Shown in pieces: positions 1 through 8,956 of a DNA stretch of 64,000 nt; within the stretch, counting starts at the first letter, position 1; every line of letters begins with the position of its first letter. Made by a program: the position numbers and the translations under genes. The stretch spans positions 2,204,965-2,268,964 of the forward strand of contig OX638295.1 in the NCBI GenBank assembly GCA_951812345.1. Reading direction: 5' to 3'. The notes beneath the pieces are model-generated. The model saw only the letters and a list, made by a program, of their open reading frames with translations. It did not search any database and had not been told where the DNA came from. Source of the DNA: Rhodothermales bacterium. Its GTDB lineage: Bacteria; Bacteroidota; Rhodothermia; Rhodothermales; VXPQ01.

Positions 1-1623
1 TACTGCTCCCTCAATGCCCCGGTGCGTATTCTTGCCCGCATTGCGGAAAAAATCCCGCCCGAGTTCGTTTTCGAAGGAAATCAATCGCCCGTCCACGTTC
101 ATGGAAAAAACAGCCGCATCCACGAACAGATGTGCGCCCAACGCGCCGCGCAGGCCCACCTCCACACCTCTCGCAATCTGCGGATCGAGCGAAGGGTTGA
201 ATCCACCTGTCAGGTCCGGGCGATTGACGAGTTCCGTGGTCGTAGGCGTCTCGAAGGCCGTGCCATAGTTCGCAAACAGCAGCCATCCACTTCCCCGCCA
301 GGACACGCCCAGCATGGGGCTCCAGGCGCTAAAGAGCCGGCTGCCGGATTGATCGCCATTGGTAAACAAGAGATCGTCCATTTCAAACCGCACCGTTCCA
401 TAGCGAAGTCCGGCCAGCACATGCATGTTTTTAACAGGCTGGAACCCCCCATAGGCAAAGGCGCCTGCGGAAGCCACGTCCTCAACCTGATCCAGCCGAA
501 TTTCGTCACCGGGAACGCCGCGGACGTTATTGGAATTTTTGCGAATATCGTGTTGTAGCGCTCCATCGGCTCCCACACCCCACCGGATCCGTTGCCTGTC
601 CCGCCGTAGCGCCGCCCGCATTCCTCCTGCCGTCCGGTCAAGATCGATATACGCAAAGGACAAGGGATTATCGAGTTGCCGGCGTACGCCGTACCCGGTT
701 ATGCGGAGTGTCCCGAGGTCGGCTTCCCGCTCGAACGCAGCGCCAGCCTGGGCATGAAGGCTCTCCTTGCCGGCACGGGCTTCCTCAAAGGCCGGACGAG
801 CCATGGAGGGGTCCGCCTCGAACTGTTCGCGCGTCAGGGAGCCGGGATGCTCGGTATCCTGCAAGGCAATAGCTGTCAGGATACGAACATGCGAAGAGGA
901 GCCGGTGCGAAATCGGGCGGAGGCCCCGGCGCGGCGGCGAACGCCGGAAGAATAGTCCCGATACCCGTCCTGTGTATGATTCGATACGTAAAACTGCACG
1001 GAATGCGTACCGAACGGCACCCACCCATCGACAAGGACCTTCCGCTGCCCGAAAGAACCGGCAAGCGCCTGCGCGCGCAAACGGGAAACGGTGCGGGAAT
1101 CCTCCGGCACAGCAGCGCTCGAGAGAAAAAGGACGGCTCCGGAACCGTTTCCCCAAAACAGAGAAGCGGGACTGCGTAAGAGTTCCGTGCGACGCAGAAC
1201 GGAAGATTCCACCACGTCGAGCACCGTCTGCCCATCCGGCATTGTGAGCGGAATGCCATCGAGCACAACCTGCATGCCTCGCACGCCGAATGGGGCGCGA
1301 GCGCCCATACCGCGCACGGAGATACGTTCTCCAAGCGCAAAATGGCCGCGGTCGTTAATCCACGCACCGGGGAGCGAACGCAGAACGCGTTCCATGGAAA
1401 GCACGGAGCGCGGTAACTCGTCCGGAGAATTCGTCTCGACGGCAAGGGCATACGGAGCCGATGCCGCGTTCGCCGTACCCCGCACCGCCTCCACCGTCAA
1501 TTCCGGCAACGCCTGCCCCGGAAGAACCGGTACGGATAACGTGTCCTGGGCAACAACAGTCCCCGGAAACAACAAGCAAACCGCCGCCAGCCGGCGCCAA
1601 AAGGAATACATGGCGCACATCAT
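1..1623 (-). CDS. TonB-dependent outer-membrane receptor, 5' part only
   Basis: The reading frame is open from an ATG at 1623 (or 1620, 1611) to the window edge, about 541 codons, and the C-terminal barrel strands and stop lie outside. Residues 1 to about 25 are a signal peptide (hydrophobic stretch LAAVCLLFPG, then VVAQ). A plug domain follows, with the typical pieces ISVRGMGARAPFGVRGMQVVLDG written as RGM...RGMQVVLDGIPL and DGQTVLDVVE. Near the window edge the frame reads NAGKNTHRGIEGAV, a pattern common to the barrel of siderophore and vitamin receptors. Such receptors import bulky ligands across the outer membrane with energy from TonB-ExbBD. The substrate cannot be told. Alternative-frame ORFs over this region are shadows. 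There is no strong Shine-Dalgarno site. The spacer to the cold-shock gene upstream (1624-1811) holds a short palindrome around 1720-1734, but I recognise no riboswitch in it. Confidence 0.9.
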   Translation of the reverse strand, partial: MMCAMYSFWRRLAAVCLLFPGTVVAQDTLSVPVLPGQALPELTVEAVRGTANAASAPYALAVETNSPDELPRSVLSMERVLRSLPGAWINDRGHFALGERISVRGMGARAPFGVRGMQVVLDGIPLTMPDGQTVLDVVESSVLRRTELLRSPASLFWGNGSGAVLFLSSAAVPEDSRTVSRLRAQALAGSFGQRKVLVDGWVPFGTHSVQFYVSNHTQDGYRDYSSGVRRRAGASARFRTGSSSHVRILTAIALQDTEHPGSLTREQFEADPSMARPAFEEARAGKESLHAQAGAAFEREADLGTLRITGYGVRRQLDNPLSFAYIDLDRTAGGMRAALRRDRQRIRWGVGADGALQHDIRKNSNNVRGVPGDEIRLDQVEDVASAGAFAYGGFQPVKNMHVLAGLRYGTVRFEMDDLLFTNGDQSGSRLFSAWSPMLGVSWRGSGWLLFANYGTAFETPTTTELVNRPDLTGGFNPSLDPQIARGVEVGLRGALGAHLFVDAAVFSMNVDGRLISFENELGRDFFRNAGKNTHRGIEGAV

Positions 1624-1811
1624 GCGATGCGGGCGGTATCTACGAAACCGACCTGACCACAAATGGACCATATCCGACCCGCACAGGAACCCCTTTTTTC
1701 TCCCGAAAACATACACCATATCCCGTAACGGGATGCATGCTCAGGAAAAACAGGAAAAACCCGACCGACAAGCCAGGCGCTGTCAAACGTTCTGAAATGC
1801 CCTAAAGCAGA

Positions 1812-2024
1812 TCAACCGCCCACGCGCTCTACGTTCATGGCGCTGAGGCCTTTCGGCGTCTGCTCCACACCATATTCCACTTCTTCGCCGTCTCTTAATC
1901 CTTCGTCATATCCGAGACCGGCTACATTGTTACGATGGACAAATACGTCCTTGCTGCCGTCGTCCGGCGCGATAAAGCCAAAACCTTTATCAACGCTGAA
2001 CCACTTTACTCTTCCCCGAGGCAT
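1812..2024 (-). CDS. Cold-shock domain protein (CspA family)
   Basis: A 70-residue single cold-shock domain that binds single-stranded RNA or DNA. Both nucleic-acid-binding motifs are visible: RNP1 as KGFGFI at about residues 13-18 and RNP2 as DVFVH at about 26-30. The ATG at 2024 is preferred over an in-frame upstream ATG at 2069 because the protein then begins MPRGRVKWF like other Csp proteins. An AGGAA sits about seven bases upstream of it. The gene stands alone, with spacers of 188 bp downstream and about 128 bp upstream. It probably acts as an RNA chaperone. Whether it is cold-induced cannot be seen from the sequence. It is the only recognisable nucleic-acid-binding regulator in the window. 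Confidence 0.95.
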   Translation of the reverse strand: MPRGRVKWFSVDKGFGFIAPDDGSKDVFVHRNNVAGLGYDEGLRDGEEVEYGVEQTPKGLSAMNVERVGG

Positions 2025-2152
2025 GTTTTTTTCCTGTGTTCTAATGGCGCCGCGACCTGCGTATTTCAACGCGTTATGCGCAATACAGTATAGCGGCTAA
2101 GGTAAAATGACCCCCTGTGTACCCCCTTATAGGGTATGGGTTTCCTGAACAG

Positions 2153-3130
2153 TCAGATTGATAGACCCGGAACAGCCTCAGGCGTGCTATTCTGTAAAAA
2201 CCAGTCCTGCATTATATCCATCCACACTACCAGTCCCTGCCATGAACCATAGGGTGCGTAGTGGCGGCGAATGTCCTTATCCGTGCCCCCGCCGAACTTT
2301 CGGGCAAACATCGACCGGGCCGCAGAATCGAGCGCAGGGTAATCGAACCGGCCCAACAGTTTCATAACGGCGCCGGCAGCGTACGGGCCGAACCCGCTCA
2401 GCGAACGTATCTCTGCAAAGAGGTCGGCAGAAGACATCTCTGTATCTGCCCAACCCTCTACATCGATTCTTTCCTCCGCAATGCGGCAGGCCAGTTCGTG
2501 AAGATATGCATTCCGATATCCGGCCCGTACATGATCGGAAAGCGCATCGAGAGACAGGTGCGCGATGGTTTCGGGAGAAGGGAATGCGCCGGCATGCCCC
2601 AACTCGCTCAGCCGCTGCGTCATCTGCCGTGTCATGGCCCAGGTTGTGTTGGTCGTGAGTAACGTTTTCGCCAAATCTTCCCAAACCGTGGGCGCACGCA
2701 GCAACCGCCCGGCCCTGTGCTCAAACACCCAGGCATAACGCGAGGCGCCCGCAAGTAAGGCGTAAAAGGGGTCCAGGTCTATCTCAAGGTTGAAGATACG
2801 CCGGGCCGCCTCTTGAAGATGTGCATGGACCGCGGGAGAAAGCGAAGCGTCCGCGGCATGATTCGCCGCGCCGGACACATGCCCCAATATCTCCTCAATG
2901 TATACATGCAACCTTTCGCTGCAGGGCATGGCCCCGTCCCCGCCCATATCCGCTGCAAATGCAATCCTGACAATGCGACCGTCCGGAAGGCGTTCTATGC
3001 GCCGCAGCCGCGCATACTCCTCATCGTGGCTGAATGGCGCCAGTTCGAGCCAGCCGTGACTCAGAAGGGTCGAGCGGAAACGAAACGCAGGGGGACATTC
3101 GATGGTCAGTACAGGGCCGGCGGATGACAT
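2153..3130 (-). CDS. HhH-GPD family DNA glycosylase (AlkA-like)
   Basis: A 325-residue protein whose C-terminal half matches the helix-hairpin-helix-GPD glycosylase fold. The hairpin reads LSGFGPYAAGAVMKLLG at about residues 243-259. It is followed by an aspartate near residue 268 (PALDSAARSMF) that occupies the catalytic position of the family. The N-terminal 120 residues resemble the extra domain of AlkA/OGG-type enzymes. Such enzymes flip out and excise alkylated or oxidised bases. There are no iron-sulphur cysteines like those of Nth. It starts two bases after the stop of the small upstream gene, so dsbD, the small gene and this gene are probably co-transcribed. The exact lesion specificity is unknown. 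Confidence 0.8.
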   Translation of the reverse strand: MSSAGPVLTIECPPAFRFRSTLLSHGWLELAPFSHDEEYARLRRIERLPDGRIVRIAFAADMGGDGAMPCSERLHVYIEEILGHVSGAANHAADASLSPAVHAHLQEAARRIFNLEIDLDPFYALLAGASRYAWVFEHRAGRLLRAPTVWEDLAKTLLTTNTTWAMTRQMTQRLSELGHAGAFPSPETIAHLSLDALSDHVRAGYRNAYLHELACRIAEERIDVEGWADTEMSSADLFAEIRSLSGFGPYAAGAVMKLLGRFDYPALDSAARSMFARKFGGGTDKDIRRHYAPYGSWQGLVVWMDIMQDWFLQNSTPEAVPGLSI

Positions 3131-3132
3131 AT

Positions 3133-3555
3133 TTATTCCTCTGCGAGTTGGTCGGCGCGCGCCAGTCTCTGCGCAATATCCACCGGGAGCGCGGCCCCTT
3201 CCGTAGCCAGCGCTTCTTCGTACAATGCCCTGGCCCCGGCAGCACGGGCACGGGCTTCCGGCAGCGATCCAAGTTGCGCCAGCAGATCGGCTTCCTCACA
3301 CAAAAGATCGGCGATGGAAAGCGCAAGACTGTACTCGAATCCGCGCGGGTACCGGCAAAGCTCGACCAGTTCGCAGGGCGACAGTTCGCCCACGGGGCGG
3401 GGAGAAAGGTCAGCCTCTCCGAACGCGGTCCGTATGTACGCAAGGGCTTCTTCGTACCGTTCTTCGGACTTCAGCCGAAGCACCTGCGCAAACACATGGA
3501 GCAACACCCGGATGGCCTGCTCGATCTCCCGCATGATGATATCCCGCTGGAACAT
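3133..3555 (-). CDS. Small helical protein, possibly TPR-like (unknown function)
   Basis: A 140-residue, Leu/Ala/Glu-rich, all-helical protein without signal peptide or membrane segments. The start MFQRDIIMREIEQAIRVLL and the later helix pairs (ADLLAQLGSLPEARARAAGA) recall proteins annotated as DUF6483 or as short TPR-like units, but I am not certain of the family. The gene lies 11 bp after dsbD and 2 bp before the glycosylase gene, on the same strand. This supports it as a real translated gene within that operon. No catalytic motif is visible. Confidence 0.65.
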   Translation of the reverse strand: MFQRDIIMREIEQAIRVLLHVFAQVLRLKSEERYEEALAYIRTAFGEADLSPRPVGELSPCELVELCRYPRGFEYSLALSIADLLCEEADLLAQLGSLPEARARAAGARALYEEALATEGAALPVDIAQRLARADQLAEE

Positions 3556-3566
3556 GACGACAGGTT

Positions 3567-5603
3567 TTACGAAGAACCAGGTAAAGAGAGAGCAGGCGCA
3601 TCAGTGCCAAAGGCGGCAGCGCCCTGCTCGAGGAATCCGGAAAATTCTGAAACCGATGCCGTACCTGTGTGCCTGCGAAGGAGGGCGCCGGAATACGGAT
3701 CCGCAATGACATAGGTCGGAAGCGCTACCGTGCCCGCCAACTCGATCTGGTACTGCTGCAATGCCGGACCGGTGTCGCGTGCGTCGGTATAGAGACGCAG
3801 CAGCACAAAATCATTCCGAAGCAGGGACGCCACGGGTTCCTGGCGAAACACGCTGGCTTCCATCTGGCGGCAATTTGCACAGGTATACCCCGTAAAATCG
3901 ATGAACACGGGTTTATGCACATTTTGCGCCTGTTCGAAAGCCGCATCTATGTCTTCATGCCAAACGGGCTCATCGTCCGCACCCCCCGAAAACACGCCGC
4001 CTCCGGCCTCCGTTGCTTGCGCCGGAGGAAGCCAGGCATCAATCACGGGTAGTGGCGCTCCAAAAAGGCCGGGTAGCATGTACAGGGAAATGCCCAAAAA
4101 GGCCGCGGCAGAAAGCAGCCGTCCGACTCCCACAGGCTGGGACGCCGGCTCATGAGGCATCCGGATCATGCCGAGCAGATAGAATCCGGCAAGCCCGAAA
4201 ATCACCATGGCGAGGGCGATGGCCACGGACCGTGAAATCAGCCCCCATCCCATAACAAGGTCCGCATTCGACAGAAACTTGAGGGCGGCGGCAAGCTCCA
4301 CGAAACCCAGTGTGACCTGAATGCGATGCATCCAGGATCCGGCTCCGGGCAACGATTGCATAGCCTGCGGAAAAAGGGCGAACGCCACGAACGGCACCGC
4401 AAACGTAGCCGAGAAAACCATCATGCCGATGACGGGATATGTCCATTCACCGGTCGAAGTGGCAATAGCGAGCAAGCCCCCCACGAACGGAACAGTGCAG
4501 GTAAAGTGCACCAGCGTCAGGGTCAGCCCCATAAAAAAGGTGCCCGTATACCCCGACCGCTCGTTACCCTGACGATTGAAATAGTTTACGAAACGGCCCG
4601 GCAGGGTCAATTCGAACATGCCGAGCAGCGAAAACGCAAATACGGCGAATATCCCCCCGATACAAAGATTGATCCAGGGGTTCGCCGCAATGGTATGCGC
4701 CCCGGCAGCGCCAAGCAAAGAGGCAGCCAGCACACCCAGCGCCGTGAAGGTAAGGACGATCGCCGCCCCGAAGGCCAGCGCCATACGAGCTGATTCGGAA
4801 CGCTTCGAGGCATGCCCTGAAAACCAGGAGACGGTCAGCGGAATCATCGGAAATACACAGGGCGTCAGCAGAGAGGCAAGCCCAGCCCCGATCGCCAGCA
4901 GAATAAAGCGCCATAGACCGCCGGTATGTACATCAACGTCCTCGGCGGTTGTCATATCAGGAGTTAATACCGGAGGTACGCCCCCGGTCAAATCGGGCGC
5001 GGAGCGGAGCGAATCGTCCCCCCCATCCCCGACAGCCATCTCAGCACCGGATACGGCGCCCACGGCAGTATTGCCGCCCCCGGCAACATGTACTACGGCC
5101 TGGAGCGGCGCCGGCGTGGGAGGCAGACACACCTCTTCGGTGCAAATCATGAATCGCACCACGCCGCTGAGCGTGCGATTTCCTGTGGGGGTATCCTCCC
5201 CAACACGGAACGGAGCAACAAACCGGGCCTGTCCGGTGAAATAGCGAACCGTGGCATCAAACCAGGGATCGTGCGCCTCGATGGGCTTGCTCTCGCGCAT
5301 GGGGCCTGTGAGCAACAGTCCCTCTTCTTCCCATGTGAACTCAACGGCAAAACTCGGGCGCGGCGAATCAAGGGCGTACATCTTCCAGCCCTCCGATATC
5401 TCCGCCTCAATCTCCGCCTCGAATGCCTCCCCGGGAGCGACTTCTTCGGAGTCAACCTCCACGGTCCACGTCACATAATGCGTAGCAGACAGGAAATCCT
5501 GGGCAAACGCTTGCGCACACACGAACCCTGTACACGGAACAAGCGCAGCCAGCCAGCCTATGCGGGCGAGATACTGCACAAATCCAAAACCGTAGTGGCG
5601 CAA
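3567..5603 (-). CDS. dsbD: Thiol:disulfide interchange protein DsbD
   Basis: A 678-residue inner-membrane protein that passes electrons from cytoplasmic thioredoxin to periplasmic thiols. All three DsbD parts are present in order. A secreted alpha domain has the cysteine pair in ICTEEVCLPP. A central membrane domain of about eight helices carries its two redox cysteines in LLTPCVFPMIPLT and LVHFTCTVPF. A C-terminal thioredoxin domain has the CANC active site at about residues 575-578. The start at 5603 is a TTG. A GTG eight codons later (5579) begins the signal peptide more neatly, so the exact start is uncertain. Its genomic place after rplI is not informative. Likely clients are cytochrome c maturation or disulfide isomerases, which are not in the window. 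Confidence 0.93.
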   Translation of the reverse strand: MRHYGFGFVQYLARIGWLAALVPCTGFVCAQAFAQDFLSATHYVTWTVEVDSEEVAPGEAFEAEIEAEISEGWKMYALDSPRPSFAVEFTWEEEGLLLTGPMRESKPIEAHDPWFDATVRYFTGQARFVAPFRVGEDTPTGNRTLSGVVRFMICTEEVCLPPTPAPLQAVVHVAGGGNTAVGAVSGAEMAVGDGGDDSLRSAPDLTGGVPPVLTPDMTTAEDVDVHTGGLWRFILLAIGAGLASLLTPCVFPMIPLTVSWFSGHASKRSESARMALAFGAAIVLTFTALGVLAASLLGAAGAHTIAANPWINLCIGGIFAVFAFSLLGMFELTLPGRFVNYFNRQGNERSGYTGTFFMGLTLTLVHFTCTVPFVGGLLAIATSTGEWTYPVIGMMVFSATFAVPFVAFALFPQAMQSLPGAGSWMHRIQVTLGFVELAAALKFLSNADLVMGWGLISRSVAIALAMVIFGLAGFYLLGMIRMPHEPASQPVGVGRLLSAAAFLGISLYMLPGLFGAPLPVIDAWLPPAQATEAGGGVFSGGADDEPVWHEDIDAAFEQAQNVHKPVFIDFTGYTCANCRQMEASVFRQEPVASLLRNDFVLLRLYTDARDTGPALQQYQIELAGTVALPTYVIADPYSGALLRRHTGTASVSEFSGFLEQGAAAFGTDAPALSLPGSS

Positions 5604-5664
5604 AACCGTATTGGGCTAAAACGATGCCGGGAGCAGGACGGGCGCCCGGCGTATCCCGCCGCGC

Positions 5665-6123
5665 CTACGCTTCCGCTTCCGCCTCTGGAACCACCTCGAC
5701 CTTGAGTGTAGCCGAGACTTCCTTGTGTACCTTCACGGTAGCCGTATAGACGCCGAGCATGCGAATGTCTTCGTCGGGCTCGATATGTTTGCGGTCGATC
5801 CGGAACCCCTGCTGACCGAGTGCTTCCGCTATCTGCGTCGATGTAACCGTCCCGAAAATTCGGTTCTCCTGTCCGACTTTCGCGGCAACGACCACCTTCG
5901 CAGCCTCCAGTTGCTCCTTTACGCGCTCCGCATCCCCAATCTCCTGGGCAATTTTTCTTGCGCGCTGGCGTGCGAGTTCCTTTTGATGACGAACCACGGA
6001 ATCCGAAGCAATCACCGCCATACGACCCGGAATCAGGTAATTGCGGCCATAGCCGTCCCGGACCGTCACGATGTCTCCCTCGTGACCGAGGTTTTCCACG
6101 TCCTGCAGCAGTAAAAGCTTCAT
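5665..6123 (-). CDS. rplI: Ribosomal protein bL9
   Basis: A 152-residue large-subunit protein. The N-terminal rRNA-binding motif (MKLLLLQDVENLGHEGDIV, then GYGRNYLIP), the long connecting helix and the C-terminal domain are all present, at normal family length with a short EAEAEA tail. It is the last gene of the rpsF-rpsR-rplI operon. A strong AGGAGGG precedes the ATG and overlaps the rpsR stop codon, which suggests coupling to rpsR translation. Confidence 0.97.
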   Translation of the reverse strand: MKLLLLQDVENLGHEGDIVTVRDGYGRNYLIPGRMAVIASDSVVRHQKELARQRARKIAQEIGDAERVKEQLEAAKVVVAAKVGQENRIFGTVTSTQIAEALGQQGFRIDRKHIEPDEDIRMLGVYTATVKVHKEVSATLKVEVVPEAEAEA

Positions 6124-6133
6124 CGCGGTAGTT

Positions 6134-6140
6134 CCCTCCT
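6134..6140 (-). promoter_or_regulatory. Ribosome binding site of rplI overlapping the rpsR stop
   Basis: AGGAGGG on the minus strand, about ten bases before the rplI ATG. Its first bases belong to the TAG stop of rpsR. It is one of the few strong Shine-Dalgarno sites in a window where most genes have weak or none. Confidence 0.7.
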
Positions 6141-6348
6141 ATCGAACATTATCTGCCACAAACGGCAGCATGGCAAGGTGACGGGCACGCTTTACCGCCC
6201 GAGTAAGCTTGCGCTGAAATTTCTGAGGCACTCCCGTAATGCGCCGAGGCAAAATCTTGCCCTGCTCGTTTAGATAGCGCTTCAGGAGTTCAATATCCTT
6301 GTAATCGACAAAATCGATCTGGTCGGGTTCGAAACGGGATTCGGTCAT
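6139..6348 (-). CDS. rpsR: Ribosomal protein bS18
   Basis: A 69-residue small-subunit protein with the family core [16 protein letters not shown] and the basic segment [14 protein letters not shown]...[14 protein letters not shown]. The ATG at 6348 has an AGGA eight bases upstream and gives a normal length. An in-frame GTG at 6381 would add eleven residues and is less likely. It is the middle gene of rpsF-rpsR-rplI, and its product pairs with S6 on the platform of the 30S subunit. Confidence 0.96.
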   Translation of the reverse strand: MTESRFEPDQIDFVDYKDIELLKRYLNEQGKILPRRITGVPQKFQRKLTRAVKRARHLAMLPFVADNVR

Positions 6349-6390
6349 GGAATATCCTGGCAATGTGTGGGTATCTGCCACTCGGAAGGG

Positions 6391-6930
6391 TTACGCCTGA
6401 TCGGCGGCTTTCGTGTCCTCAGCGGGCGCCTCTGCTTTCGCCTCTTCGGCAGATGCCTCGACTTTCTTCTCTTCAGCAGACGCCTCGGGTTTCACCTTCT
6501 TCTTCGGAGCAGGCGAGGGTTCCGCCTGCTCAGCAACGGCGGAAACCTGCTCTTCTTTGTCCGGAACGGATTCTTTTACACCTTCCGCCTTCTCACGCGC
6601 CCTTTGCTCCTTGCGCTCCTCATAGTGACGGAGCATGACGGCGTCCATTTTCAGCGTGAGGAAACGAAGAATATCGTCTTCAAGGGTCAACGCGCGTTCG
6701 AGACGGGCGATCAGTTCGCCCCCTGCCTCGAAATAGGCATTCACATAGTACCCGGTGCGCTTTTTGTCGATAGGATAGGCAAGCCGCTGCGACCCCCACT
6801 CATCCACTTCAATGATATTACCGCCCTCTTTCTCGATAAATTTCGCAACCCGGCCAACCAGATTATTGATCTGATCGTCGCCGAGTACGCTGTTGACGAT
6901 ATACGTAATTTCGTAGGTATTTTCAGACAT
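6391..6930 (-). CDS. rpsF: Ribosomal protein bS6 with a long charged C-terminal tail
   Basis: 179 residues. Residues 1 to about 105 are the S6 ferredoxin-like fold (YEITYIVNSVLGDDQI; WGSQRLAYPIDKKRTGYYV). The ATG at 6930 is chosen because AGGGAG lies just upstream and the 38 residues before it in frame look non-coding. The last about 70 residues form an unusual Ala/Glu/Lys tail with approximate nine-residue repeats (ASAEEKKVE, ASAEEAKAE, APAEDTKAA). The tail is likely disordered. E. coli S6 also has an acidic end modified by RimK, but there is no homology visible here. It is the first gene of the operon. Confidence 0.95.
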   Translation of the reverse strand: MSENTYEITYIVNSVLGDDQINNLVGRVAKFIEKEGGNIIEVDEWGSQRLAYPIDKKRTGYYVNAYFEAGGELIARLERALTLEDDILRFLTLKMDAVMLRHYEERKEQRAREKAEGVKESVPDKEEQVSAVAEQAEPSPAPKKKVKPEASAEEKKVEASAEEAKAEAPAEDTKAADQA

Positions 6931-7156
6931 AGCTCCCTGTGGAATGAAATCACGCCCACCGTCCTTGCGGCGAGCAGGGATTGCACGATTCCCTTTCTCC
7001 TTCTGCGCTATCTTCTCCGGATTGTACCGCATATTGCAGCACACAAACGGGCAAAACAGACATAACGGCTATCGAAAACCGGCATTAAAAGCGTGGCGTC
7101 ATACGACCGGAACGAAACGACGTTCCCCGGGCGCCGAAACGACTGTGGGCGTCTCT

Positions 7157-7750
7157 CTACTCGTCGTTGGCCTTGTCTTCCTTCGGATCGTACAGCATGC
7201 CGGTGCAAAGACACATCTTGCGCTCGGTACGCGTGAGCACGTCGTAGTTGGGGCAGCTCCGGCACCCCTCCCAGAACACATCGTCATCCGTTAATTCCGA
7301 AAACGTCACCGGCTTGTAACCGAGGTCGGAATTTATCTTCATCACGGGTAAACTCGTCGTGATGCCGAAAACCCGGGCCTCCGGGTATTTTTCGCGGGAC
7401 AATTCGAAAATCCGTCTCTTTATCTTCTTCGCCAACCCCATCTTGCGGAAATCGGGAGCCACGATCAGCCCGGAATGGGCTACGTACTTCCCGTGACTCC
7501 AACTCTCGATGTAGCAAAATCCGGCCAGACGGTCGCCAGCCAGCGCAATGACCGCCTTGCCTTCTTCAATCCTTGCCCGCACATACTCCGGGGCGCGCTG
7601 GGCAATGCCGGTCCCCCTCGCTGCCGCCGCCTCTGCGATAAGGTGACTGATCGCAGGCGCATAGCGGACATGTTCGTCGCGGGCCACCATGACGATCGGT
7701 TCCTCCATCACATCGATCTCCTGTATCGGTGCAGGTTCCGTTAACTGCAT
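7157..7750 (-). CDS. GNAT-family N-acetyltransferase (possible arginine-pathway enzyme)
   Basis: A 197-residue acyl-CoA-dependent transferase. The acetyl-CoA binding motif is seen as VAPDFRKMGLAKKIK at about residues 100-114. The C-terminal part, with WEGCRSCPNYDVL and CLCTGMLYDP, is cysteine-rich and very like a protein that I recall lying beside argG in Bacteroides-type genomes, where it is a candidate for the first acylation of glutamate. That link is family knowledge recalled without a search. No other arginine gene lies in this window. The gene is separated by about 100 bp from prfA and by about 230 bp from rpsF, so it may have its own promoter. Confidence 0.78.
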   Translation of the reverse strand: MQLTEPAPIQEIDVMEEPIVMVARDEHVRYAPAISHLIAEAAAARGTGIAQRAPEYVRARIEEGKAVIALAGDRLAGFCYIESWSHGKYVAHSGLIVAPDFRKMGLAKKIKRRIFELSREKYPEARVFGITTSLPVMKINSDLGYKPVTFSELTDDDVFWEGCRSCPNYDVLTRTERKMCLCTGMLYDPKEDKANDE

Positions 7751-7852
7751 GGATTATATCGTTCGAATAACGTTTTCGTAACGCACAGAACCGGAAGAAA
7801 CGAGAGAAGCACCTGATTGATCCTTTACCGATCATGTCACCGGGCTGGACCG

Positions 7853-8941
7853 TTACGATCCGGAGGCCAAATCGGCCAACTGCTCCATATTGTCTGCGGC
7901 CTGCAGCGCCGTAATAATCCCCTCGATCGCTCCGTCCATCACTTTGTGGAGCGGATGATTCTTGTCGTCGCCCTCCAAGCGGTGATCGGTGACGCGGTCC
8001 TGGGGAAAATTATAGGTTCGTATCTTGGCCGAACGGTCGCCGGACCCCACCATGGAGCGGCGAACTTCACTGCGCTCCGCTCGGCGCTTTTCCATTTCCT
8101 GCTCGTAGAGGCGCGAACGCAGCACCCGAAGCGCCTTCTCCTTGTTCTTGTGCTGGCTTTTTTCGTCCTGGCACGTCACGACAAGACCGGTGGGTACATG
8201 CGTGAGCCGGACCGCCGAATCCGTCGTATTGACCGACTGCCCGCCGGGACCGCTCGAACGATAGACATCCACCTTCACATCGTTCGGGCCGAGGCGCACA
8301 TCAATGTCTTCCGCTTCCGGCAGCACAGCCACCGTGGCAGCAGACGTATGCAGACGCCCGGAGGATTCCGTAACCGGTACACGCTGCACGCGGTGCACAC
8401 CGCTCTCGAACTTCATAAAACCAAAAGCTTCTTCTCCCCGGATCGACAGCACGATCTCCTTGAAGCCACCCTTGGCGCCCGGAGATACATTCATTATTTC
8501 GACCTTCCAACCCCGCCCCTCGGAGAATTTCTGATACATGCGGTACAGGTCGCCAGCGAAAAGCCCGGCCTCATCCCCGCCGGTTCCCGCACGAATTTCG
8601 AGGATCGCATCCCGGGCGTCCTCGGGGGCTTTCGGAATCATTTTCAGGCGCAGATCGGCCTCGATGGCGGGCAGGTTGCTCTCGATGGCTTCCAATTCGG
8701 CGCGGGCCATATCCGCCAGTTCGCCGACCGGGTCCTCCGCCAGGATGGCGCGTAAATCGTTCTGTTCCGAGATCGTTCGCTCGTAGGCGTCGATGGCCTG
8801 CACAAGCCCCTCGAGCGTGGTACGCTCCCGTCCCAACTCCCGGAGGCGCTGCGGATCGGTGGCCACATCTCCCTGGGCCATCAATCGGTTGATCTCCTCG
8901 AACCGATCTTTGATTTCCTGAAGTGCATCGAGACGAATCAT
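7853..8941 (-). CDS. prfA: Peptide chain release factor 1
   Basis: A 362-residue class I release factor that reads UAA and UAG. The GGQ motif that triggers peptidyl-tRNA hydrolysis is at residues 233-235 (GPGGQSVNTTDSAVRLTH). The codon-recognition tripeptide appears as PVT in VQRVPVTESSGRLHTSAA, the RF1 type rather than the SPF of RF2. Length is normal. It starts 15 bp after the stop of the DAHP synthase gene, suggesting co-transcription. No prmC, the methylase that modifies the GGQ glutamine, lies beside it here. Confidence 0.97.
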   Translation of the reverse strand: MIRLDALQEIKDRFEEINRLMAQGDVATDPQRLRELGRERTTLEGLVQAIDAYERTISEQNDLRAILAEDPVGELADMARAELEAIESNLPAIEADLRLKMIPKAPEDARDAILEIRAGTGGDEAGLFAGDLYRMYQKFSEGRGWKVEIMNVSPGAKGGFKEIVLSIRGEEAFGFMKFESGVHRVQRVPVTESSGRLHTSAATVAVLPEAEDIDVRLGPNDVKVDVYRSSGPGGQSVNTTDSAVRLTHVPTGLVVTCQDEKSQHKNKEKALRVLRSRLYEQEMEKRRAERSEVRRSMVGSGDRSAKIRTYNFPQDRVTDHRLEGDDKNHPLHKVMDGAIEGIITALQAADNMEQLADLASGS

Positions 8942-8956
8942 AGCCCCTGGGGCGCC

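Noticed and set aside
1624-1811. A cobalamin or other riboswitch before the TonB receptor
   Set aside because: Only a short palindrome (ATCCCGTTACGGGAT) is seen. No conserved riboswitch core could be recognised.
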